Shown here: one piece after another, positions 39,280 to 50,649 of the stretch
Layout: the number at the start of each line of letters is the position of its first letter
Position numbering within the stretch: position 1 is the first letter of the stretch
Source of the DNA: Dictyostelium firmibasis
Taxonomy: Eukaryota > Evosea > Eumycetozoa > Dictyosteliales > Dictyosteliaceae
Reading direction: 5' to 3'
Length of the DNA: 64,000 nucleotides
Assembly: GCA_036169595.1 (NCBI GenBank)
Contig: CM069765.1
Span: forward strand, 4,746,001-4,810,000
The notes under the pieces: model-generated
What the model saw: only the letters and a program-made list of their open reading frames with translations
The model's database searches: none
What the model was told of the DNA's origin: nothing
Translations under genes and position numbers: made by a program

Positions 39280-40906
39280 TATTATTTATTATTTATTATT
39301 TATTATTTATTATTAATATTATTATTTATTATTTATTATTATTACTATTTATTATTTATTATTTTTATTTTTATTTTTTTTTATTTATTACTATTTTTAA
39401 TTAATTTATTTATTATGGTTCTCCATTATTAAATTTTTTTTACTTACTTTATGTTTATAAGGATTTAAAGAGTATTTATTTACAATTGCTACCAACTTTT
39501 CATACTTGAATAAAATCATAATTAACTCATTATATTTAATTCTAGAGTTTCTGAAATTTGTTGGGAGGCCAGCAAATGATCCATCAGATGGTTTAAATAG
39601 TTTAATTCAACACTCTTCTTTAAGAAAATGTTCCAACTCTCTTCTATACTTTGACTTTCTGGTGATGTGTGTTGGATCAGGTAGATTAACAATTTCTTCA
39701 TCAACAATCAATTTAAAAAATTGTTTTATCACGGCCTGTACCATATGTAAAAAATCTGGTACAATTTGATCCAATGGAATTGGTAGAATGGGTGAGGATA
39801 TTTGCCCTTTACATCTTTTGGTAGTTGATGCAGATGCTCCAACAGGAGCATGTTTGTGCATATTATAGATGTCTCTAAATGGTCTTTTATGGAATCGATT
39901 CATCTCATCTTTTGTAATCTCACACCAAGGACATCGGTATGTACTCTGTCTTTTCCAAACAGTATACAATCCCAGAATATTTATCAAACAAGCCAAATCC
40001 AATACTAAAACTAAATCAACATTGTACACTATTCTTTTGAATGTGTGTTTAAATCCATTGAAAACGTTTTGTAAATCATTATTTTTAACCATGTAGTTTA
40101 AGGTTTTAATCAATGGAGCCAACTCTTCTTTCAAAGTTAAAACATCTTCATCTCCTTGGTATATTAAAAATTGATAAGCGTCATATGGTGATTTACTTTT
40201 AGCTACCAATTTTTGTGAATGCACACCTTGCATTGTACCAATTACTTGTTTCACAGTCCCATTATTGGTCATTCCTGCTCCGTCTATGCCCACATGAATT
40301 AAAAAATTTTGTGGTGGATTTTCATTTTCAATCAACATGTTCAACAACTTTCTAATTGAAATGTATCTACCCCTATGGGTTGAAATAGATGCTACTATTA
40401 GCTCTTCTAATTCTATTACATTTTTGTATATGTAAGTTTAGTTAATATAAATACAAAAAAAAAGAAGAAAAAACCAATTACTAATCAATATATTACCTTT
40501 TCTACATTCTTTTTTAATGTGATATAATGTGAAATCACTAGATAATTTCATGGTGTTTTGAAAATTTTTCCATTTAGAATCAACAATACCATGTATGAGT
40601 TTCATACAAGCCACCGTCTTGATTGAAAGATGATCAGTACTAATTCTACTCAAATTATTTGAGATATCTCTGTTGTTTGCATTTACAACCAAATTTGCCG
40701 CTTTGTTACATCCTGGACAACGCTCATGTTCCTCAATTTGCAAATCACCATGTGTGTGTCTCACCAATTTGATATGTCTTTGCCAATTTGATATAGTCAG
40801 ACTAGCATTACAATTCCAGTGAATACATTTTTTGATTTGTACCTCTGTTACTTCAGCCTCTTCTTCAAAATAATCCTCCTCTCGTCTTTGATTTTGAAAT
40901 TCAATT
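39280..40906 (-). mobile_element. TE-A3, part 1 (intron 2 to exon 1)
   Basis: It matches TE-A2 36100-37645. It is truncated inside the microsatellite intron by the SKIPPER LTR and interrupted at 40906 by DIRS-beta c. The copy continues at 53748-54167 and 56399-56911. Confidence 0.85.
39475..40906 (-). pseudogene. TE-A transposase remnant (exon 2 and part of exon 1)
   Basis: Exon 2 has a premature TGA stop at 39607 (CGIKLF codon Gly changed), after the D-x2-H motif. Exons 3 and 4 are absent. The upstream part of exon 1 is split off by DIRS-beta at 40906. D (IDGAGM), LDLACLINILGL, CPWC and DFLH are still recognisable. Confidence 0.85.
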
Positions 40907-41313
40907 AAAAATTTATATAATTAAATTATATTTTATATTAAATATATATATTTAAATTTATGAATACATTTATTTATTTGATTATTCCCAAATATTTAAG
41001 ATAATTTTCAGAGAAATTCAAATGAATTTTCTGGAGGTTTTTTAGCTCGAAAAAATTATTGAAAAAATGAAAAATTTCGAGTTTGAAAAAAGTTGCCACG
41101 TGTCACGCACCTATTTTTTTTTGAGTTTTGCGAAACTTTTCAGAAAGTAAAAACAGTATAAATAGTGGCACTAAATATTGAAAACAATTTGATTTATATG
41201 GAATTCCGACTAAGGGAGGGCGGGCTGGGACCAATTTAAATATATATATTTAATATAAAATATAATTTAATTATTTAAATTTTTAATTTATATTATCATA
41301 TATATATTTAAAT

Positions 41314-43089
41314 TTATGAAAGTTGGACTACATTATTTAAGAAACCACCAGATTTTTCACCAATGATTTTCTTGTCATAAAAGTTATCAACTGTATCATT
41401 TGATTTCCAACGACCTAGTTTCTTGACCACATGGAATGGAACATTACTGGGCAACAAGAGAGAAGCCATAGCGGAACGAGTAGAGTGAGATTTGAACTTT
41501 GTAATATCAATACCTGATTTTGAAAGTATTGATAAAACTATTGAATTTATATATTCGATTGAAACTGGACTACCATCACGGAGAATGAATACTGAATCAC
41601 CAGATGAAGTAGTTCTTCTTTGTTCAGAGTGTTTGAGGTATCTTGAAAGATGGAGAACTGGACAAATACTTGCATTGGATTCATCTAATGAAGTTAATTC
41701 TAGAATTGAAATATCAGCATTCTTTGTATTCCTTTGTTCTTTTGCATTGATAACAGGAGCTTTAATTGAGTGTTCAGTGATTATTAAATTCTTGTAAGAC
41801 CATTTGACCAAGTCAGATGATCTTGCTAAACCAAACATTTTACAAAGAACAAAAGTCTTATTTAGAAGGACAGAGTATGTAAACTTTGGATAAACGTTGA
41901 TTGTAGATAAGTATTTGAAAACTTGATTTGCATTCCAGATTTCATTATACTTTGAGTTACTTGGACGTAACTTGTGAATACCAGTCATTATTCTTGATAT
42001 GAATGGATCATTAACTATTTCAGATTGATTTCTAAGAATGAGTAACTGATTAAGCATTGAACGATGACTGTTAATTGTTGAATAAGCCAACGGAGGTTGT
42101 AGCTTGAATAAATAGGTCAAATAGTCCATAAAAACTACCAGAGTAATCTTTGATGGATCCAAACGATTTAAAATACAAAAGAAATGGAACTTTGAGTAAT
42201 TTGAATCATAGACCTTTAAGGTTGATGGTTGCCAAGAGTTCATAAACAAATTCGAAGTACTCGATTTACTTGTTTTAATTATTGACTTTACATGAGATTG
42301 GAAAGTCGAATAATCCCCAGTTTCCATCGTTGCTGAATTTGAATTGGTATTGACTCTATCGATTCTTTTGTCAATACTTCCTGGAACGTACCCAGTACTT
42401 GAGGAAACAGATGGCGATGATGACGAGGAACTTGAGCTTGAATCATCGGATACCAAGTTGCTGATCTCCAAATCGGGAAGATCAGTATTATAGAAACCAT
42501 CTTCGAACTCAATAAGTTCATCTTCTCCATCACAGAAGGCAAAAGTATTGGAGATGGGAACGCTAGACATTGATTCCACTGACTCCAATCGAGTTGTAGA
42601 GCATTCATTTTCATTGTTGAGTAATTGATTGTTTGATGGTTGAAGTGTGAAGCAAACAGATCCATTTGAATTTGACCGAATTGAAGTTGAATTCGATTGA
42701 ACACTTCTTTCTTGAGTTGCCAGTTGTAACTCTTGATCGGCTTGGATGATTTGTGATTCGTCTCTGATAGACGACTGAGGTGATCGGCTTTGACATTGAA
42801 GAATCCTGGAATGTGTTCCCCAATCAGATTGATTTTCTTCTTGAGACATTGTTTCCAAAGTTGTTCGAAGAGAATCGATAGATCTTGAATCTGACCACCT
42901 TGGCGATTGACATACGAGAGAGTTGTTGTGTTGTCGGTTTGAATCTTTAGATTGCAGTTGTTCAACTTCCGACATAGAGTCTGAAATGCCATTAGTAGAG
43001 CAAGCATTTCTCGACGGTTCGATGACATGTTTGATTGGACTTCTGACCACTGGAACGACCAAGTTTTGATGACTTTGTTGTTTTTCATT
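41314..43089 (-). pseudogene. DIRS-beta recombinase and RNase H end (copy c, interrupted gene)
   Basis: The recombinase is open to its stop at 41314 with LARSSDL, HSTRSA, LGRWKS and NFYDK, and some substitutions (LLLPSN). The RNase H/methyltransferase-like frame is open at 42288-43088 (SNRREM, TDN, KADHLS, DLFAS). Both are separated from their 5' parts by HARB-4. Confidence 0.85.
43087..43089. other. 3-bp target site duplication of HARB-4 (ATT)
   Basis: ATT precedes GAGGTGTTTTC at 43090 and follows AACACCTC at 51178-51180. The DIRS sequence reads through with one ATT removed. It confirms that the two outer pieces belong to one HARB insertion. Confidence 0.85.
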
Positions 43090-43245
43090 GAGGTGTTTTC
43101 ACTTACTTAAATTTAAATATTAAATTACAATTTCAAAACTTAAGATGTGTATACTTTCACAGATTTAAATTTAATTTTTGTAAAAAACATAAGCCTTAAA
43201 AAATGAATACTTTTTTTATAATTTATAAATGAAAAGATTTAATTT

Positions 43246-44321
43246 TTATTTATTGGGATTGGTTTTATTTTTTAATAGTTGAATCAATATTTCAGACAAC
43301 ACTTCTAATTGGTTACTTGATCTTTCTAGTTGTGTTATTAATCTAGAGTTTAAAGAGTTATTAACACTATCTTGTTTAATTTGATGATCTAACTTTTCTC
43401 TTTCGATCTGTTCTTGTTTTTCAAGTCTGGAGCATACCTTCCCTCTGAATGATTTTTCATCTTGAAAGATATTTGTTAAAGTTGAATAACGATCTCTTCT
43501 TACATTTGTTCTATTCTGTTGTTGAGAAGCAATATCATCAGAGATTTGTGAAGAATTTAATTTTGATTCGGTATCACCAATTACTTGAGAACTTCTTAAT
43601 TCTTTCTCTATTAATTCCAATAATTTAGAAGATTTGTTAAAATAGTTTTCACAAGTATCAAGATATAAACTGAAATTATGTTTGGAACCATATTTATTGA
43701 TGTGATGACTTGTGAATCTCTTTGGACGAGTGAATGGTTTTTTCAATTTTGAATTAACGCCTCTGAGATTTGATAAGTACGACAAAGCTTGTTTGACACT
43801 GAGATTGGTTTTATACTTTTTATTATAGTCGGAAACGGTTAATTGCATTACACTTTTGTTTGATAATGAATTGATATTCGGGTTTCTTAAATTCTTTAAA
43901 TAAAATGTCAAGAATGTATGTGTTGTTTCCCAATTCCAAACATTTGAGTTTGAATCTATATCTCTGGAATCCGAGTCATCTAAATCGTCATCTGACTCGC
44001 TAGAATCAAGTGATTGTTCTTGACTTTCGATATCAGTATCTTCAAACCTATTATCATTATCATTAAAAGTATCATTATCACTGTAATCATCATTTTCATT
44101 GTTTGACAATGCAATATCATCACTATATTCTTCATTTTCACTACTAGATTCTGTTGATTCTGTTGATTCATAGTTATTACTAATATTATTTTTATTAATA
44201 TTGTTATTGTTTGATTTATCTAATTTATATTTTTTTAGATTTCTAAAATCTATTAAAACACATTTTGTTAATAAAACAATTTGTAAACTATATTATTTTT
44301 ATTTTAGTAATGCATACCCAT
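43246..44321 (-). CDS. HARB Myb/SANT-like protein (copy 4)
   Basis: Exon 1 is 44318-44321 (ATGG) and exon 2 is 44249-43246, 335 codons in frame. The Myb/SANT-like core and coiled C-terminus are as in copies 1 and 2. Differences include ESDDDLDD and SKLNSSQ. Confidence 0.78.
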
Positions 44322-44840
44322 GGTGTTTAATAAAAGAATTTTATTACTTAATATATATGTTTGTTTTTGTTTTTATTAATTAAATTGTTTTGTGTAACTT
44401 TTTGTAGTTTTCTAATTAAAAAATTAAAGATATTAAAAAATAAAAAATAAAAAATAATAAAAAATAAAAATTAAAATTAAAAATGTGGGTGTTTTTATTA
44501 ATTTATTTTAATAATAATATTGCCACGTGTCAATTGTTGTAAATTATCGATATAATTTAACCACATTAGGGGTAAATAATTAAATTAAATTAAATTATTT
44601 ATTTTTTTCAATTTATTTTCAATAATTTTTACCACGTGTGGGTTAGTGTTAAAAAGTAATTAAATTTAATTAAATTTATTATTTTTTTATACCACTTGTG
44701 TGAAAATAATTGTTTCACATTAATTTTCTATTCACATTAAATAATATAATTAAAAACCTATAAACTATAAATATTATATAAACTTATAAACTATAATTCC
44801 TATAAATAACAATTATTTAATTGATATAAAGTTAACTCAA

Positions 44841-46279
44841 ATGGATAGTAACAATTATCGATATAATGTTGAAGAAATTTTAGATAAAAGAATTATAGAT
44901 GGTTCGATAGAATACTTTATAAAATGGGAAGGATATAGTTTTAATGAATCTACTTGGGAAATTTTAGATGATGGTTTTAATAAAAACATGTTAGAAACAT
45001 TCGAACGAAATCGATTTGAAACAATTGTAAAAGATTTTATAAATACAAATCAATTCGATAACGATGATGTAGAAACTATTGTAGTAATAAAGATGATTAT
45101 AGCAACAATTTCCAAAATCAACTTAATAAAGAGTATTATAATTAAAAAACTTAACTCGAATACAAACATATTCAACAATGATCCATTCAGGATTTTGAAT
45201 CAACTGAATGAAAATAATGATGTTCAACAAAAGAAAATTATTAGACATAACTATATTAATATTAATAGATTGGAAAGAACAATTAAAAAGAGATATAGAA
45301 ACGATACATTTGTTCCAACTCCATTAAATAAAAACCAATCTCGTAAAACTGTTAGAATATTTAAAGATTTATATCCAACTCATTACAATCAAGTAGATGT
45401 TTACAATGAATTAGGTTTACCAATAGATCTCGTTGATGAAATTGTTAGATTGTGTAGAAACTCAGTCAAAGCGTTTAAATGTTTGTTAGATTCAAGATTG
45501 AAAGTGTTGTTAGTATTGTTTTTTTTGAAGGTCTGTACATATTAAAAATAAGTTTTAGATTACTATTATATTAGAATATTAAATATTTTTGTCAAATAAT
45601 TTAGAAAGGACCAAATTCGACCTCATTGTTAAAGAGAATCTTTAGTATTAGTAGTGCTACTATTTCAAGAGCTGTACGTGCACTTATTCCACTTATGATA
45701 CCATGTCTTTATACCATCTCGTTGGAGTTAATGAACTTAAACTGTTTACATTATGTCGATTGTACCGATTTTAGAATCAATCGAGTGCATCCATATCAAT
45801 TCGAATGGTACAGAGGCGACTTAAAGTATCACTCTTTTACAATTCAAATACTTGTCGATGAAAATGGTACAATCGATTCTGCGATCATTGGTAAAGGTCA
45901 TAATAATGATTCAGGTATGTCAATGTTAACTGGTCTTAATGATCTAATTTACTCTTTTATAAAAAACGGAGAAGAGTTTTCAGTACTTGCAGACCCTGCT
46001 TACAACGGTACCTTGTTTTATACACCAAAGAGAATCAAAAATCTTCTTGGTAAAGGTGACGAAATACTTTCCAATCAAGAAAGAAAAGTTGTGGAATCAA
46101 GATTCCATCATTTCCAAGCTGGTAAACGGTCATTGGTAGAGAACAAGTTTGCTGATATGAAGAATAGATGGGGAATAGTAAAACAAAGAGGAATTCATCA
46201 ACCAAACTTCCTTTCGTACTGTTTAATAATGATATTCCATATTGAACAAATCAATTTTAATTTAAGAAACAATAAATGA
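44841..46279 (+). CDS. HARB chromodomain-transposase (copy 4)
   Basis: Exons are 44841-45530 and 45605-46279 (454 aa). The chromodomain (YFIKWEGYSFNESTWE) and DDE motifs (VDCTDF, LADPAYNG, VENKFADMKNRW) are intact, nearly identical to HARB-1. The transcript 3' region is interrupted by DIRS-beta b only 50 bp after the stop. Confidence 0.85.
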
Positions 46280-46418
46280 ATATATTTTTTAAAATTATAT
46301 TATTTTTTTATACCTTTTAAAGTTTATTTTATATTATCATATATATATTTAAATTTATGAATACATTTATTTATTTGAAATTCCCAAATATTTAAGATAA
46401 TTTTCAGAGAAATTCAAG

Positions 46419-46432
46419 AGAATTTTCTGGAG
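46419..46432 (+). promoter_or_regulatory. Heat-shock-element-like site in DIRS-beta ITR
   Basis: AGAATTTTCTGGAG fits nGAAnnTTCnnGAn. It is conserved in the other DIRS-beta ITRs (reverse complement at 50918-50933; GAATTTTCTGG near 41022). D. discoideum DIRS-1 ITRs are known to carry heat-shock promoter activity, so the site may be functional. Confidence 0.55.
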
Positions 46433-46489
46433 ATATTTTAGCTCGAAAAAATTATTGAAAAAATGAAAAATTTCGAGTTTGAAAAAAGT

Positions 46490-46558
46490 TGCCACGTGTC
46501 ACGCACCTATTTTTTTGAGTTTTGAGAAATTTTTCAGAAAGTAAAAACAGTATAAATA
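46490..46558 (+). promoter_or_regulatory. DIRS-beta ITR promoter: G-box and TATA
   Basis: TGCCACGTGTCA is at 46490-46501 and TATAAATA at 46551-46558, the latter 170 bp before the ORF1 start. The mirror copies lie in the right ITR and could drive antisense transcripts into the element or its neighbours. Confidence 0.55.
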
Positions 46559-46727
46559 GTGGCACTAAATATTGAAAACAATTTGATTTATTTTATTTGG
46601 GAATTCCTCCTATATATATTTAAGATACACACACATAATTTATATAAAAAAAAAAAAAAAAATTCTTTTATTAATTTAATACTTTTTCTCTATCTCTATA
46701 AAAATAATTTTAGATATCAATAAAATA

Positions 46728-47729
46728 ATGTCTACCACCGATAATAATAACCACGCTAGTAGCTCTACCGAAAATAATTCTAATTCCTATGAAACAAGAA
46801 TGAAATCACTTGAGGATCAAATCTCCAATCTCTCATTAGCTTTTACCAGATATATGAAAGAGCCAATCAGAGAGTCGTACGGTAACTCTGATAATCAACG
46901 TTCTAATGATGAATCTGAAACTGAGAATGAACAAGGCGATGATGAATCTATCGATCCAGTCGATGTTCCAACTGATTATCAACTATCAGAGTCATTGCTT
47001 GCTAACTACAAACATTTAATCAATAATCAAGGTTTGTTAGTGGAAGAAAAATGTATCCTTAAAAAGAACGAAATCGCTGATGTTAACAAGATCTTTTGCT
47101 TTCCATCTAACTTCCAAGTGAATGTAGCTCCATTCGGTACTCCAGAAGGTATATCTGCTTCATCGAATCTCAAGAACAATGATACTGACTTGTACATTGT
47201 GGAAAAGAGAATCAATGATATTTTGAAACCAATACTTTTACTTTCAAGTATGATATCATCCGATAAAACTGATATCGATACCGAACTATTAGGCTACTTA
47301 GCTGACTCGTCTATTCAATTAGTTGTTAGTGCTCAAGCAACATTAGCTCGTGTTCGTCGTAACAATATCTCAAAAGAAATATACGGTTCCGAAGTGGTCC
47401 AACCAATCAAGATCAAAGACACTCCAAAGATGTTTGATGATACCGAATCTGAACGTGTAAGAAAGTTAGCAAAGTCAATTAGAAAGAACAATGAGGCCAA
47501 ACAATCATTGTTAAAAGTTAACAATCAATCAAAGTCAAACTTTAAGAAATCAACCAATACAGGTGGTAATAACACTACTGGAAGTAGTAGTTCGAATAAC
47601 AAGTCCAGTAGTGGGAGTAATGGCCGATCCAACAACTTCAATGGATCCCAAAGTAATGCTGCATCAGGTAGCAGCAATACCAAGTCTGGAAACGGTACCA
47701 ATTATCGTTTTCAGAAGAACAAGAAGTAA
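46728..47729 (+). CDS. DIRS-beta ORF1, Gag-like protein (copy b)
   Basis: 333 aa, with the same layout as 20927-21928: amphipathic N-terminal segment, acidic linker, conserved centre with FCFPSNFQVNVAPFGTPEG, and basic Ser/Asn/Gly tail. It differs from copy a at a few residues (SSSTEN for SSYTEN, GSNGRS for GSKGRS). It has an intact upstream ITR promoter, unlike copy a. Confidence 0.8.
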   Translation: MSTTDNNNHASSSTENNSNSYETRMKSLEDQISNLSLAFTRYMKEPIRESYGNSDNQRSNDESETENEQGDDESIDPVDVPTDYQLSESLLANYKHLINNQGLLVEEKCILKKNEIADVNKIFCFPSNFQVNVAPFGTPEGISASSNLKNNDTDLYIVEKRINDILKPILLLSSMISSDKTDIDTELLGYLADSSIQLVVSAQATLARVRRNNISKEIYGSEVVQPIKIKDTPKMFDDTESERVRKLAKSIRKNNEAKQSLLKVNNQSKSNFKKSTNTGGNNTTGSSSSNNKSSSGSNGRSNNFNGSQSNAASGSSNTKSGNGTNYRFQKNKK

Positions 47730-50649
47730 ACTTACCAGTAGGTGGACGTCTCGTCCACTTCAAACAAGTTTGGAAAGAATTGGGTCTTCCAAACTTTTGT
47801 CAAGAAGTAGTAAACGGATTAAAGGTTCCGCTACTTTCAAACTTCAAACCGATGCTGAACCCAATTCCGATTTCAATTCCAGAGGGTCCGAAATCAGATT
47901 GTATCACAAACGAAGTACAAGATTTATTAAAAGACAATGCAATAGAACAGGTACTTCCAAATCGTCACTCCCAACTCGTTTTTTACTCCAACGTGTTTAC
48001 GGTTCCAAAAGCTGGAACAAATTTACATCGTCCAGTACTAGATCTAAAAAGGTTAAACCTTTTTATCAAAAATCAATCATTCAAGATGGAAGGTCTAAAG
48101 AATCTATCTTCAATGGTAAAGCAAGGTTACTACATGGTAAAACTCGATATCAAGAAAGCTTATCTCCATGTTTTAGTCGACGAAAGTTATCGAGATTTAT
48201 TCCGATTCGTTTGGAAAGGAACTCATTACAGATGGAGAACAATGCCATTCGGGTTATCGTCAGCTCCTCGAATCTTTACAATGTTAATGAGACCAGTACT
48301 TCGAATGCTAAGAGATATCAACATTTCCGTAATCGCCTACTTAGACGATCTTCTAATCGTTGGTTCAACAAAAGAAGAATGTTTAAACAACCTCAACCAA
48401 ACAATGAATCTGTTAGTCAAACTCGGATTCAAGTTAAATCTAGAAAAGAGTGTCCTCGAGCCAACTCAATCAATAACGTTTCTAGGATTACAAATCGATT
48501 CAATATCAATGAAGTTACTTGTTCCAAAAGAAAAGAAGAAGAGTATCATCAAAGATATCAGGAACTTTCTAAAACTCGAAACTTGTACTCTAAGAAAGTT
48601 AGCTGGTTTAAAAGGAAAACTGATTGCATTGAAAGATGCAGTAATACCATTCCGTTTGTACACTCGTCAAACAAACAAGTTTCATTGTCAAAGTCTGAAA
48701 CTAGCAAATGGAAATTGGGATCAATCATTTCCAATTTCTCAAGATGTCAAGAAAGAAATTTCAAATTGGTTAACTCTCTTAAACCAATGGAATGGAAAAG
48801 AAATAAGTCTGTTTCCAAGTTACGATTATGTTCTAACAACAGATGCTTCAGAATCAGGTGCAGGTGCAACTTTAATGAAAGACAACAAAGTCATCAAAAC
48901 TTGGTCGTTCCAGTGGTCAGAAGTCCAATCAAACATGTCATCGAACCGTCGAGAAATGCTTGCTCTACTAATGGCATTTCAGACTCTATGTCGGAAGTTG
49001 AACAACTGCAATCTAAAGATTCAAACCGACAACACAACAACTCTCTCGTATGTCAATCGCCAAGGTGGTCAGATTCAAGATCTATCGATTCTCTTCGAAC
49101 AACTTTGGAAACAATGTCTCAAGAAGAAAATCAATCTGATCGGGGAACACATTCCAGGATTCTTCAATGTCAAAGCCGATCACCTCAGTCGTCTATCAGA
49201 GATGAATCACAAATCATCCAAGCCGATCAAGAGTTACAACTGGCAACTCAAGAAAGAAGTATTCAATCGAATTCAACTCCAATTCGGTCAAATTCAAATG
49301 GATCTGTTTGCTTCACACTTCAACCATCAAACAATCAATTACTCAACCATGAAAATGAATGCTCTACAACTCGATTGGAGTCAGTGGAATCAATGTCTAG
49401 CGTTCCCACCTCCAATACTTTTGCCTTCTGTGATGGAGAAGATGAACTTATTGAGTTCGAAGATGGTTTCTATAATACTGATCTTCCCGATTTGGAGATC
49501 AGCAACTTGGTATCCGATGATTCAAGCTCAAGTTCCTCGTCATCATCGCCATCTGTTTCCTCAAGTACTGGGTACGTTCCAGGAAGTATTGACAAAAGAA
49601 TCGATAGAGTCAATACCAATTCAAATTCAGCAACGATGGAAACTGGGGATTATTCGACTTTCCAATCTCATGTAAAGTCAATAATTAAAACAAGTAAATC
49701 GAGTACTTCGAATTTGTTTATGAACTCTTGGCAGCCATCAACCTTAAAGGTCTATGATTCAAACTACTCAAAGTTCCATTTCTTTTGTATTTTAAATCGT
49801 TTGGATCCATCAAAGATTACTCTGGTAGTTTTTATGGACTATTTAACCTATTTATTCAAGCTACAACCTCCGTTGGCTTATTCAACAATTAACAGTCATC
49901 GTTCAATGCTTAATCAGTTGCTCATTCTTAGAAATCAATCTGAAATCGTTAATGATCCGTTCATATCAAGAATAATGACTGGTATTCACAAGTTACGTCC
50001 AAGTAACTCAAAGTATAATGAAATCTGGAATGCAAATCAAGTTTTCAAATACTTATCTACAATCAACGTTTATCCAAAGTTTACATACTCTGTCCTTCTA
50101 CATAAGACTTTTGTTCTTTGTAAAATGTTTGGTTTAGCAAGATCATCTGACTTGGTCAAATGGTCTTACAAGAATTTAATAATCACTGAACACTCTATTA
50201 AAGCTCCTGTTATCAATGCAAAAGAACAAAGGAATACAAAGAATGCTGATATTTCCATTTTAGAATTAACTTCACTAGATGAATCAAATGCAAGTATTTG
50301 TCCAGTTCTCCATCTTTCAAGATACCTCAAACACTCTGAACAAAGAAGAACTGTTTCATCTGGTGACTCGGTTTTCATTCTCCGTGATGGTAATCCAGTT
50401 TCAGTCGAATATATAAACTCTATAGTTTTATCAATACTTTCAAAATCAGGTATTGATATTACAAAGTTCAAATCTCACTCTACTCGTTCCGCTATGGCTT
50501 CTCTCTTGTTGTCCAGTAATGTTCCATTCCATGTGGTCAAGAAACTAGGTCGTTGGAAATCAAATGATACAGTTGATAACTTTTATGACAAGAAAATCAT
50601 TGGTGAAAAATCTGGTGGTTTCTTAAATAATGTAGTCCAACTTTCATAA
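47563..50649 (+). CDS. DIRS-beta tyrosine recombinase ORF (1028-codon open frame, copy b)
   Basis: The C-terminal recombinase has R in LARSSDL, HSTRSA, LGRWKS and Y1008 (NFYDK), with the core-binding part around STLKVYDSNYSKF. The upstream portion overlaps RT/RNase H and is Ser/Arg-rich. The DIRS-alpha sequence in that same frame is alignable with it. The real start is unclear. Confidence 0.8.
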   Translation: MVITLLEVVVRITSPVVGVMADPTTSMDPKVMLHQVAAIPSLETVPIIVFRRTRSKLTSRWTSRPLQTSLERIGSSKLLSRSSKRIKGSATFKLQTDAEPNSDFNSRGSEIRLYHKRSTRFIKRQCNRTGTSKSSLPTRFLLQRVYGSKSWNKFTSSSTRSKKVKPFYQKSIIQDGRSKESIFNGKARLLHGKTRYQESLSPCFSRRKLSRFIPIRLERNSLQMENNAIRVIVSSSNLYNVNETSTSNAKRYQHFRNRLLRRSSNRWFNKRRMFKQPQPNNESVSQTRIQVKSRKECPRANSINNVSRITNRFNINEVTCSKRKEEEYHQRYQELSKTRNLYSKKVSWFKRKTDCIERCSNTIPFVHSSNKQVSLSKSETSKWKLGSIISNFSRCQERNFKLVNSLKPMEWKRNKSVSKLRLCSNNRCFRIRCRCNFNERQQSHQNLVVPVVRSPIKHVIEPSRNACSTNGISDSMSEVEQLQSKDSNRQHNNSLVCQSPRWSDSRSIDSLRTTLETMSQEENQSDRGTHSRILQCQSRSPQSSIRDESQIIQADQELQLATQERSIQSNSTPIRSNSNGSVCFTLQPSNNQLLNHENECSTTRLESVESMSSVPTSNTFAFCDGEDELIEFEDGFYNTDLPDLEISNLVSDDSSSSSSSSSPSVSSSTGYVPGSIDKRIDRVNTNSNSATMETGDYSTFQSHVKSIIKTSKSSTSNLFMNSWQPSTLKVYDSNYSKFHFFCILNRLDPSKITLVVFMDYLTYLFKLQPPLAYSTINSHRSMLNQLLILRNQSEIVNDPFISRIMTGIHKLRPSNSKYNEIWNANQVFKYLSTINVYPKFTYSVLLHKTFVLCKMFGLARSSDLVKWSYKNLIITEHSIKAPVINAKEQRNTKNADISILELTSLDESNASICPVLHLSRYLKHSEQRRTVSSGDSVFILRDGNPVSVEYINSIVLSILSKSGIDITKFKSHSTRSAMASLLLSSNVPFHVVKKLGRWKSNDTVDNFYDKKIIGEKSGGFLNNVVQLS
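47780..49675 (+). CDS. DIRS-beta RT/RNase H (and methyltransferase-like) ORF (copy b)
   Basis: 631 residues with LDIKKAY, YLDD, TTDAS, SNRREM, TDN, KADHLS, DLFAS and AFPPP, collinear with DIRS-alpha. It has no ATG at the start: the frame is open upstream across the ORF1 end (VNLPVGGRLVHFKQVWKEL). The whole gene overlaps the recombinase frame. It is intact, and the likely source type for the frameshifted copies nearby. Confidence 0.88.
   Translation: MGLPNFCQEVVNGLKVPLLSNFKPMLNPIPISIPEGPKSDCITNEVQDLLKDNAIEQVLPNRHSQLVFYSNVFTVPKAGTNLHRPVLDLKRLNLFIKNQSFKMEGLKNLSSMVKQGYYMVKLDIKKAYLHVLVDESYRDLFRFVWKGTHYRWRTMPFGLSSAPRIFTMLMRPVLRMLRDINISVIAYLDDLLIVGSTKEECLNNLNQTMNLLVKLGFKLNLEKSVLEPTQSITFLGLQIDSISMKLLVPKEKKKSIIKDIRNFLKLETCTLRKLAGLKGKLIALKDAVIPFRLYTRQTNKFHCQSLKLANGNWDQSFPISQDVKKEISNWLTLLNQWNGKEISLFPSYDYVLTTDASESGAGATLMKDNKVIKTWSFQWSEVQSNMSSNRREMLALLMAFQTLCRKLNNCNLKIQTDNTTTLSYVNRQGGQIQDLSILFEQLWKQCLKKKINLIGEHIPGFFNVKADHLSRLSEMNHKSSKPIKSYNWQLKKEVFNRIQLQFGQIQMDLFASHFNHQTINYSTMKMNALQLDWSQWNQCLAFPPPILLPSVMEKMNLLSSKMVSIILIFPIWRSATWYPMIQAQVPRHHRHLFPQVLGTFQEVLTKESIESIPIQIQQRWKLGIIRLSNLM

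Larger units (their letters stand above)
40907..43089 (-). mobile_element. DIRS-beta copy c, 3' part
   Basis: It contains the right ITR (about 40907-41230), complementary region, recombinase, and RT/RNase H end, all minus. It is split at 43089 by HARB-4 and continues at 51178. Rejoined, it is a full-length element inserted in TE-A3, with a TTT/AAA-type junction at 40906/53748. Confidence 0.88.
43090..46330 (+). mobile_element. HARB-4, main part
   Basis: It runs from the Myb-side end GAGGTGTTTTCAC to 46330, where complete DIRS-beta b interrupts it within TTTT/AATTTAA. The remaining 120 bp, including the transposase-side end, lie at 51059-51177. Both genes are intact. Confidence 0.88.
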
